Source: Vermamoeba vermiformis (Eukaryota; Tubulinea; Echinamoebida). Taken from it: DNA of 64,000 bases. The notes beneath the pieces are model-generated. The model ran no database searches. It was not told the DNA's origin and worked only from the letters and a program-made list of their open reading frames with translations. Positions 50,060 through 60,436 of the stretch are shown one piece after another. Within the stretch, counting starts at the first letter, position 1, and every line of letters starts with the position of its first letter. The stretch is from positions 62,001 through 126,000 of the forward strand of contig JBEWZL010000300.1 of NCBI GenBank assembly GCA_045837725.1. The letters run 5' to 3'. The position numbers and the translations under genes were made by a program.

Positions 50060-50256
50060 CTAGCAAAATCGTTTGGTTTAGCAAAGAAATGCTATTATTT
50101 GTTAAACTGTCTTTTGCTGTTCAATAAATCAGCAATATTTTATGTTTCAGTATTGTTATTTTGCTTGCTAGTAAGAATTGGTTTAAGGCGTTTTTGATTT
50201 TTGCATCATCTTTATTAAGGTTAATCGGGCATTGTTTATACGTGCTATAGTAATAT

Positions 50257-53200
50257 TTAGATAGTAAGATTAATCTCTAAAGAACCAGCGCCATTTAGAT
50301 TGCCAAGGCACCAATCAAGAACAAACTTGAATCCGATCTCCTCGGTCAATCGCGAATCCGCTTGCAGTTCATTTAGTAGCATATTCAACTGTTCGTCTTT
50401 GATATTTTGCTTTGTAGCTAATATTCCTAGAGCTTGCAGCAAAGGAATAACGGCTTTAGTGCTTTTGAATGTTTGCAGCTGATCCTTGATGAATCTGGTG
50501 AATCCGGCTTGGATGAGATTGGTCATATCTTTGTTATGCACGATCATGTCATATGAAAGTCGTTCTAAAACCTTGCAGTATTGCAACGAAGTTTCCAAGT
50601 TATCGCAAGTCAACTCTTTTTCGATCAGCGCTTCAGCGAAGGATGCTTTAAAAATTGACAATTAGACCAATAGTGTACTATATTTATATAAAAATTATTT
50701 ATATTTACCATTAGCCAATGTGCATTGAGCCAGACATGCAGTGACGCTCAACATTAACGACGAATAATTTTCTGACATTAATGGCTGCAATATTATGAAG
50801 GTTTAGTTAACAAATTACATAAAGTATTTGTATATATTCTTACCTTGAACATCGCGGCGTACAACTGCGTGATATCGACAAATTCTTGAAATTGCGCTGC
50901 AAGATCCGCATTAAAAATTTAAGAATTCATTAAGTGAGGATTAAAATACGTACCTAAAGATATCAAATTGCCTATTGTGATGTAAATTTGTTGCACAGTG
51001 AATTCAGGCAAGCGGATCTGATGTGCTTCGGTCAACAACTGCACCACAGTCGTGTAAGTACTTTTTGAGATCAGCTTGTATTTGAGCGGCTCTGCAATTA
51101 ATTATGTATTAGTGAGTACACTGCGATTCATATTATAAATAATCTATATAATACCTTTTGAGGAAAAGATGGCTACTACACGTGAAGCGATAGGAATGTA
51201 CAAGGTTGGCTCACTCGTCGCTAGCTTGATAATTTCCGCGAAAAGAACTTCGGTTTTATCCGCGGGTATATGATCTAGTAACTATTAATAAAAAGAACGA
51301 AAAATATCTAAGGATCTACCGAAAAGTTCGTTCACCGCAAGACATCCGCAATTGAACGCTATGCCAACAAGTCCTTGGAGCTATAAGTAGCATATTATTC
51401 GATACCTTATCATATTTAAGTTCGTTACGTACCGGAGATTTCATCAGATCCACAATGCTGTCAATAATGTCCGACGTCAAAACTGCAACTTGCTCTAATA
51501 ACCATAGATTGTTAATATCGTGTTATTAAATATGAATAGGGGTGACGTACTTCTCTTAATTAAGTTATAAACAATTTGGCCGACGTTGAATTGCAGTTCA
51601 GCAAAGTCAATTCGAAGAAGTTTAGGCAGGAGTTTGACGAGCCCTAGCGCTATTAAATGCTCTTGAACGACTTCTGCAAATTAATTTTTAAGTATTAGCC
51701 GACGCCTATATTCAAATATTAAGTACCTTCGGTCGATAGTCCGACAACGGGTCCCGACACACTGACGAGAAGTGCCGGATCCAGATCCATCGCGAGAAGG
51801 TCCATCAATCTGACTGGTATCTCTTTGCACGCAACAATCTGATTTTTGTATTCATCTGCAAATATTAAGCTTAGAATAAAATTCCAAGAGCTGTTAGAGT
51901 CGTTAATGGCCATACCGTTCGCCAAGAAATTTCCAATGCTGGATGCAGCCATACGAGCCGTTTGAGGATTTTTCGAATTTAAAAGCATCACAAACATATT
52001 TAATGCGTCATCAGCACTAAATATTTTGGCATGCGAACCGTCTGTCAAAAATCAAGATCAGATCTAGGGTGTATGTGATGAACGTACGTGATGAAGTAAT
52101 GCTCGAGTAACTACACGCAACCCAATACTTGATATCTTCGTCTTCAGAATATTCGACTAAATATCGATGCAGATCCACTAATTTTGTGAACGCGACAGTG
52201 TCTTTGGCGACCGGTTTAGAAACCTGCTCGGCCAACGATTGACCCTTAGTTTGCAGCTTACTATAGTACATGTTATTATGTATATGTTTACATTATAATA
52301 TACTATAAGCGATACTTACGTGGGGTAAAAAGCTGAGAAATAAATTGTAGCGAAGCCAAACAGGCGTACTTTTGACCAAAAAAGCGTTGGATTTCTACGA
52401 CAAAGCGATTCAAACCAGTGCAAAAACGCTAATAATAATATAAGAATTAATGTACGAATTAAAAGATGTTAAGGATGATTTACCAGGCACAGAGAAATTT
52501 CCTGCCGGCGAGAGCAGATCCGGTTTTTCGTACAAAATTTGCCATTGAATATCTTCTGAATCGCTCTCACCAAACGGCGTATTAAACAAATCATTCTATT
52601 TCATAGTATTAATTCACTTTAACGTTTTTGGAAGGTATTGGCTGAACTTACGTGACATAAAATAAACTCTTTCGCGTTCAAAATTCCGTCGCAATCTTTG
52701 TCATAAAATTCAAAAATTCTGCGCAAAAACTCGATTGTGAACCACGACAACCGCTTTTCATGAATTGTTAGCTTTACCGTTATTGGTCAAGAATTATTTT
52801 GGATCTTACCACATTATGCACGTCGAAAATGGATTCGGTAGGAGATACTACTATAGCTTCTATAATATTGACTAAATGCAACACTCCGAATTTTGTTATG
52901 ATAGACACCTCCCGCGCACAATCGATCTGAAATCCGAAAAAATTCTGATCAGATCCCGTACGCTTAGAAAAGACTATTCTATATTATAGGTACCTGATAC
53001 TGTAATTTCATCGGGTTCAATATTGAGAATCGATCCTCGGCCGGTTCCAGATCCAATTTTGTACCGACAAGTAAGATCGGGATCTCATGAGGACAAAATC
53101 TGAAACACCCAAATATCGTTAGATACTTTCATATATGACTATGATATATATAGTATATCCTCTGCATTTGAATATGATTATTACCTGCGAATAAAAGGCA

Positions 53201-54135
53201 ACCAAAAGTCTCTGAGTCGTTCAAGTGTTTCCATCTTGGTGACATCGTACGTCAAAATGATGGAGTCACAATCGAGTAGCTGCTCTCTGATCGTGTCGAG
53301 ATACTTTTCTTCCTCGTCGCCGCGTTGGTATTGAGTGTCGTACAGTTTCATGTAGAAATTCGATTTGGTGTTGAATCCGTCAGACAAGCAGCGCAAAAAC
53401 TGCAATATAAATTAGTAGGCTAAGTTTATAAATGTATGCATATATTAGCATTATAATAGTATAAGCACTCATGAGGCTAATTAATTAAAAAAAAGAGGAC
53501 GTACATTTTTTCCTTCGGGATCTAAGCTCTTGATTTTCATTTTCTCCACTTCATCTTGCTCGTTATTTATTGCCTTTGCATATTCTTCTTTAATAGCGTC
53601 AATAAGAGATGTTTTACCGGTTCCCTCTGTTTCGAAACAAAAATTAGATCCGATCCCGTTAGAATAACTTGTACATGTCTAAAAAAAAACTGCTTACCAT
53701 CGCCAATGAATAGAGTATTAATTACGCGGCATTTTAAGCGTACTACGCGATGCATCGTCTTTTTTAACCTCTTCAAGAACATCCTCTTGTAAGACGGTGC
53801 CGCGGGGAGCTTTTCAAGGCCAACAGATTCCCAAATGCTACGAGCCAATGGTATATTAAAATATGGCTATCATGAATATAATAACGAAAACTTAAAATGA
53901 ATTATTGTACTGAAAAAATGTACCAGATGCAGCTTTCATAAATAAATCAAGTTTAAGATCCAGAAGATCGGATATATAAATCGGCTTACTCTACGTAATG
54001 GCGCTTCCAAATATCTTCGTTTGAAGCCAGCTCGTTGAACTCTTTGCTAACCAAAGCTGCACTTGCAAGATCGACCGGCTGTAAGAAGCTCAAACAAAGC
54101 TTCTTGGTCTCCGCTACCAGTCCTTGCCAAGCCAT
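50257..54135 (-). CDS. F-box / Miro GTPase / EF-hand / armadillo-repeat protein, copy 1 (no SPRY or anchor)
   Basis: About 19 exons, near 900 residues. Residues 1-50 are F-box-like: KKLCLSFLQPVDLASAALVSKEFNELASNEDIWKRHY. A Rho-like GTPase follows with P-loop GDEGTGKTS (split by an intron), switch region YDTQYQRGDEEEKY, DSIILTYDVTKMETLERL and VGTKLDL (TKxD). An EF-hand DKDCDGILNAKE with all ligands, FNTPFG and FLHWFESLCRRNPTLFWSKVRLFGF match the linker and hidden EF-hand of Miro, the mitochondrial GTPase. Instead of Miro's second GTPase come armadillo-type repeats (NPQTARMAASSIGNFL, LMDLLAMDLDPALLVSVSGP, STKAVIPLLQALGILATKQN). It stops at LEINLTI, where copy 2 goes on into SPRY. Exons near 51756 and 53176 are nearly identical to copy 2. 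Confidence 0.83.
53176..53372. repeat. Gene-conversion tract, copy A
   Basis: 197 bases, one difference (position 53256) from 58388-58584, covering the GTPase switch/helix exon and its splice site. The upstream intron start (about 53079-53129, CACCCAAATATCGTTAGATA) also matches copy B with one change. Neighbouring exons of the two paralogs are far more diverged. Confidence 0.92.
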
Positions 54136-54421
54136 TATTGCGGCGTTCGTTATGTTAGTTGAAAGAAACTGAGCTAACTTTTTAAAAACTCAAAATTTTC
54201 TGATTTAATCTGGCGGGACTTGGAAAGCGGGTACGAACGTTCCATCAAGCAAGAAAATTTGAGGAATAGATTTACGGGTACGAATTGTAATATAGATCAT
54301 AACAAATAGGTATTAACGGATTAAAATTAGCGCTTACCTCGGATGCGATCTCAAAGTTACCTTAATCAGCCAGATCGGAGTACTTTTTGTACGAAAAATT
54401 TATCTATGCATATTTGTAATG

Positions 54422-57400
54422 TTATTTCGTCGATTTTTTGCGCAATAAGTAGGCGGCCACAAAAGCAGCAGTAGCACCAATCAAGACAGCACCACCAACC
54501 GCAACCTTTGTAGTAGTCGTCAGACCACTCGATCCGAGCACGCGAGCATAAGGTTTGAAGCCTCCAGTCAATGCATGTGCGAAGGGCTCTGCACCAAAGT
54601 TGAATTTGACCTGCTGATTGTTGGCCATAGTCAAAGCAGGGAACAAGCCATCGCTCGCCACTACGTTCTCAAATGCCACGCCTTGTTGCACCCCGTTCAG
54701 TGAAAACAAGATCTGACCCTTGTCGAGATCCAAATAGCACCCTACATATTCATAAATTAGCTCACGATCGACCGGTTAAAAATGAACGGCAGATCAAAGC
54801 TCGAAAGTTCGTCATTATGTCACGCTAGAGCTGAACGTCAATTTACCTAAAACATCACCGGCCTTCCATTTACCACTGCCGTAGACCTTGCCTCCTCCGT
54901 GCCATGCTTTGTTTCTGTTCAGATCCGCTGCATATGAAAAGTCATCATCGCCAACTCCGGTACCTTCATCAGGGCTGCAAGCACGTGTTAGTACTACAAA
55001 TACAAAGGTTGCACAAGAGGCTTACTTGACACTTGTTTTGAGTGTTTGGTGCGTCGCCCAACCGATTTGCATGATGCCGTCAGTGAACAGCTTAACTTCA
55101 TAGTACCACTTTCCTAATTTGGAATTAAGAGACGGTTAGCCACAAGACCCAACGTTTGATATAAAAAGATAGTATTTGGTACCTTTAGTGACTGGTACAT
55201 TTGCAGCGACAGTTTCAAAGGTCTCAATGTCGAGTCGTGCGGACAATCTGTCGTGCGAGATTTTGATCGCTTTTGTCTTGAACTCGTCGGTCAAGTACAC
55301 ACCCTTTGGCGTGACTTTTGGTTTACCTAATCAGGAAAGGTTCATAAGCATTAATATTCTCCGAATTTAAATAATTATTGGTGTTCGTACCAGTGCCGTC
55401 GACGTTGCCCATGCACCATTCAAGCACGAATTTGAAGTCGATTTCTTTCATCAAACGCTTGTTGTTGAGTAACTCATTGAAGATCGCGTTCAACTCTTCG
55501 TCTTTGACATTTTGTTTGGTGGCAAGTATGCCGAGTGCGTCCAACAGCGGAATAACTGCTTTGGTGCTCTTGAACGCTTTCAACTGATTCTTGATGAACT
55601 TGATGAACCCTGCATCGATCAAATTTGTCATGTCTTTGTTGTACATCACCAAGTCATAGGCGAGTCCTTCAACGACTTTAAGGTACTGCAAAGACACTGT
55701 TTGCGTCTTGCGCGAAGTCAATTCTTTTTCGAACACTTTGATCAGGGCTTCGGCAAACGAGGCTATGCAAACCAACAATGTAAGATTAAATGCAAAAAAA
55801 ATCATCAGGCATGACTCTTACGTTTAACAGTGGATACTTCAGTGAGGCAAGCAGCAATGTCAGGAATCAAGGGCAAGTATGTTTGAGGCGAGCTCATCGG
55901 CTACGAAGGAAATTTATTAGTCATATGTTAAGTAGAATATTTAAGTCTCGCTGAGGACTAAAAACTTACCGTCAATATGGCAGTGAACAAGGCTTGAATG
56001 TCAACAACTTCGAGGAATTTTTCTGATGAGACAAAGAGTCAGAAAACATTCCTATTGATGCCTATGATATGAACGTACCTGACTTGACTAAATTAACAAT
56101 AGCAATGTAAGTCTGTTGCAAGCTGGAAGCTGGGCATTTTGACGCAGGACAGTCTTTCAACATGCGAAGGAACGCGCTGTAACTCTTTTTCTCGATAATT
56201 TTTTCTCGCAGCGATTCTAATTCGAGCAATGTAAGTACCTCTATAATCTGATTGAAGAATATGCCACTTACCATATTTGGTAAACACGGACAGCGAGATC
56301 GTTGCGGGATGATGGAACTTGTACGGTTCGCTCGTTGATAGGTTAATGATTTCATCAATCAGCGGCATGTTTCTTTCCGTATTTAGAATGTCTGCAAGAA
56401 ATGTGAGGAAAAAGTTCGAGGAATTTATTTCATGAAGATGCAGCGTACCAAATAAGTCAGGATAAGTTACTGCAAGACCACCGCAATGAAGTCCTGTTTC
56501 GACAATTCCTTGCAACTATGAAGAAATTAATATATAACATCTATTATATAGTTCGTATTCACGTGGACTTACTTTGGACTTCATTAAGTAGATTATACTG
56601 TCGATCATTTCTTCGGTTAAAATTTCCACTCTTCGTTCTGGAAATAAAAGTTAATTTATATGCCTAATATTACTACTATTATCGATTTTACCATTGTTTA
56701 TCAAGTTATAAACGATTTGTCCAGTGTTGTACTGAAGTTCGGCGAATTCAATGTGCAGCAGTTTAGGGATGAGTTTGTCGAAGCCGCTATTAACAAGCTG
56801 CTCCTGAACAGCCTCTGCGAATATATGCATTAGTACGTCTTGCCATCTATATTAATAGAAGTAATACCTTCGTTCGATAATCCTACGAGAGGTCGAGACA
56901 CACTGACGAGAAGTGCCGGATCCAGATCCATCGCGAGAAGTTCCATCAACCTTTCTGCGATCTCCTTGCATGCGACAATTTGTGGTCTATATACGGCTGC
57001 AATAACAAAGTGAATTAATACATAAGTCCGTATTATGACCGCAAACGTACTGTCATCGATGAAATCTCCAATGCTCATGGACGCCATGCGAGCTGTGTGC
57101 GGGTTCTTTGCATGCAGCAATGTGACGAACACATCCAACGCATTTTCACTGTTCATAATAAGATCACGCGAGTCCGCTGCAAAAAAAAAAAAGCGTCAGC
57201 ATGAAGCTCACAAAAAAAAAAGATATCCCGTGGAACAAAAAAATTCGAAAGTCAAAAGTAACGTACGTGAAGTAGTAACACCAGCATAACTACAAGCGAC
57301 CCAATACTTGACGTCTTCATCATCACTCTTCTCCGTCAAAAATCGACGCATGTCCGACAGCAAAGTCACCGCGCGAGGTCCCTTGGCGACTGGTTGCGCC

Positions 57401-59457
57401 AACTTTTGCTCCATTGTTTGACCACTCAGTTGCAAGTTACTATAGGCCGTGCATTAGACCAACAAGCTTTGTAAAAATTTCATGCAATGAACTTACGTGG
57501 GGTATAAAGAAGTATAATAGATTGAATGGAAACCGAAGGTTCGCAATGTATTCCAAACAAAGTTCAAGTTGTAACTACCAACTGGAATTTCAAACCAATA
57601 GATGAAAGCTAAATACGCCGTTAGTAATTACTATTATATTTATATTTCAATATTTACCAGGCCATGAGATTCTGCCGTCAGCTTGGAGCAGATCCGGTCT
57701 TCCCGCTGAAATTTCGTTTTGTAGAACTGCGTGGTAACTCACGTCGTGCTCAGTATTGCACAATTCATTCTATATATAGTATTATTATCATATTCCGAAC
57801 CACAAAAATTTTGACTGCTTACGTAACACACGACAAATTCTTCAGCGTTCAAAAATCCATCGCCGTCTTTATCGTAAAACTCGAATATTCTGTGAACGAA
57901 CTCCTCTACGAATGGCATGTAGTGCTAAAAAATGATAAATTATTTTCATGAACGGTGATCATATCGACGGGTGGAATTTCTTACGCGAATGTTGATGTCA
58001 AAGATGGTGATCATAGGACAGACTACTATAGCATCCACGAGATCAAACACGTTCAAACAGCCTGTTTCGAACTTAGGCGAGCACTCTGTCGTGCCTTCCA
58101 ACTACAAACAAGAATTAATTCGAGTTGAGTTCACAGGTGCACCTTTCGCTAGATCTAGCAGCATTAAAATAATATGTAGCTCGCGGCACTTACGTTGTAT
58201 TGCGTTTTAATGGCATTGAGAATGTCATTGACTTCTTGTGGCGGGTTTTGACGGCCACGCAGATCTGATTTTGTGCCGACTGCCAATAACGGGATCTCAC
58301 GAGGACAAAATCTGAAACACCCAAATATCGTTAGATACTATAATATATAATACTAGCAAATATAATATGCTCTTTGCAAATGCAACTGATTATTACCTGC
58401 GAATAAAAGGCAACCAAAAGTCTCTGAGTCGTTCAAGTGTTTCCATCTTGGTGACATCGTACGTCAAGATGATGGAGTCACAATCGAGTAGCTGCTCTCT
58501 GATCGTGTCGAGATACTTTTCTTCCTCGTCGCCGCGTTGGTATTGAGTGTCGTACAGTTTCATGTAGAAATTCGATTTGGTGTTAATGCCGGCAGAAATA
58601 GACTTCTTAAACTATCATAAAAAATAGTCAGTTAACTCACAAATATTATTGATATTATTAAATGCTTATTAGCGAATTATACTAGAATTTTTAGTTTTTT
58701 TCTTACGGTAATTCGTTCAGGATCCAAGCTTTGAATTCGAATTTTTTCCTGCTTGCTTTGTGATTGAACGACTGATTTAGTAAATCCTTCGCGAATTCCA
58801 TCAATAAGCGTCGTTTTGCCAGTTTGTTCTAGAACGTAAAAATTAATTAGAGCATTATCAGAGGAAAATTATTATTAATAATAATATTCTTACCATCACC
58901 GACAATAAGGGTGTTAATTACGCGGCATTTAAATCGAACAACACGATAAGCTGTCTTTTTTAACCTCTTCAAGAACATTTTCTTGTAAGACGGCTCAGCT
59001 GGAAACTTCTCGAGGCCAGCTGTCTCCCAAACACTAGAAATATTATGCATAAATATATATTATTTTTAATATCTGAAAATATCCACAAAATTCCAGAAAA
59101 AGTGTCGACCATGACGTCACAACCGAATCCGCGCGTTCAAAATTTACAAAATCACTTGTAAAATTTATGAATACGACCAATTCATCCAATTAATTGCTTT
59201 TTATTATAAAGAAGATATTTGAATTAAGAAAAAAATCGGATGTAATTGATATTTAATTGAGAAAGAGCTGTGAATGCATATACTTACTGCTTATAATGTT
59301 GTTTCCATAATTCCTCGTCTGAAGCAAGCTCATTGAACTCTTTGCTCACGGATGCTGCTTTGACAAGGTAGATCGGCTCCAGAAAATTGAAGCAGAACTT
59401 CTTCAAGTCAATAGGCAACGACTGCCACGTTATTTCGGTCTCTTGTGTTTGTTCCAT
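54422..59457 (-). CDS. F-box / Miro GTPase / EF-hand / armadillo / SPRY protein with C-terminal membrane anchor, copy 2
   Basis: About two dozen exons, near 1,100 residues. F-box-like start: DLKKFCFNFLEPIYLVKAAS, VSKEFNELASDEELWKQHY. GTPase: GDEQTGKTT, YDTQYQRGDEEEKY, VGTKSDL. EF-hand DKDGDGFLNAEE is complete; FIYWFEIPVGSYNLNFVW and LRTFGF match Miro. The armadillo region mirrors copy 1 (NPHTARMASMSIGDFI, LMELLAMDLDPALLVSVSRP, STKAVIPLLDALGILATKQN). It continues through an intron at MGNVDGTG into a SPRY domain: ISHDRLSARLD, GKWYYEVKLFTDGIMQIGWAT, NKAWHGGGKVYGSGKW, CYLDLDKGQILFSLNG, LFPALTMANNQQVKFNFG. It ends VAVGGAVLIGATAAFVAAYL plus RKKSTK, a tail anchor with basic end as in mitochondrial outer-membrane proteins. 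This suggests a membrane-bound ubiquitin-ligase adaptor under GTP and calcium control. Confidence 0.84.
58388..58584. repeat. Gene-conversion tract, copy B
   Basis: Partner of 53176-53372 (196 of 197 bases identical). A second shorter identical block of 44 bases links 56897-56940 with 51756-51799 in the armadillo region of the two paralogs. Confidence 0.92.
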
Positions 59458-59819
59458 TAGATAATATTAAGAACAAATCTTTCTGCTGTGAACTCACAAC
59501 AAAAACGTGCCCTGCGCATCCGCGGTGAGTTTTCTTGGTCAGAAACAAACTTAATAGCTCCTATATTACTCATATGAAGGAAATCATAAGGGTAAGCACT
59601 ATCTTTAATTGCATTAATGAGACTACAAGGACACAAGGAAACGAATCTGGTTCACAGCGTATTCCACGGATGTACTTTCATATAAGAACGTTAGCATATT
59701 AAAGTTTAACTTAAGGTTAAGTAATTTTACCGGATTTACGGGCTGTATGCTGACATACGGCAGTTAAAACCGCATGCGAACCAAAAATAGGATCGGAGAT
59801 GCAGCTCGAGATTGAGCAA
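59458..59819. other. Intergenic, promoter side of F-box/Miro copy 2
   Basis: This 362-base gap lies between two minus-strand genes. It is expected to hold the copy 2 promoter and the GSKIP-like 3' UTR. No reading frame or RNA gene is seen. Confidence 0.45.
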
Positions 59820-60255
59820 TTATTCGGTATCATCGCTAAATTTAGATAATTTTGCCGCTAATTTTTGATTGAATGCTTCTTCAAACAACGGGCTAACTTC
59901 CATCAGTAATGAAGTTAAACTTTCCCACGTATTTGGTACATCTGCTTCTTTACTGGCAAAGTCCACCTTAATAATTATTAATACATGCTATACGTGATAA
60001 TAAGTCGTAATTGAGTGCTCCAGCGCGTTATTGGTGCAAGATCTAAATTTAAAAGTATTGGTTTGAAATAATTACCTCGAAGCCTCGTTCAGATACAGTG
60101 ATTGGGTACTGCGTGCCTTCTAATGTGAGCACACTCAATATTTTTTTCGTTGCGTCTTGCTGAATTGTAATCGATTTTACGCCGAAACTAACATCCGCGA
60201 TCACTTCCGCGATCTCGCTATCAACATCGGTAAACATTGCGTACGAGTATATCAA
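59820..60255 (-). CDS. GSKIP: GSKIP-domain protein
   Basis: Two exons, about 115 residues, the size of GSK3-interacting protein. SEIAEVIADVSFGVKSITI, YPITVSERGFEV, then after the intron NTWESLTSLLMEVSPLFEEAFNQKLAAKLSKF. These match the GSKIP fold (E----V-DV-F-V, L-L-E-GL-V, ESL--LL--LSP-YREAF--AL---L). Mammalian GSKIP binds GSK3-beta and the PKA regulatory subunit; the same fold occurs in CLUH-family proteins. The start may be at 60255 or at 60237 (MFTDVDSE). It is divergent from DHCR7 with 181 bases between starts. Confidence 0.78.
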
Positions 60256-60436
60256 AAATTACTATTATTGGTTATGACCTATATACGTCACATGCTCATA
60301 CGTATAAGCTGTTGCTGGATATGAAAAAATCTGACTTTTTTCACGTGATTCAAGATTGACGCGTGACGGGCAGAACTTTAAATAGCAAATATTTTTATCA
60401 TCTTTTTAATTTCAACCGTAATCGAGCACCATAGAC

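Noticed and set aside
50257-59457. Ordinary Miro/Gem1 genes
   Set aside because: The second GTPase is absent, an F-box-like exon precedes the GTPase in both copies and armadillo repeats follow.
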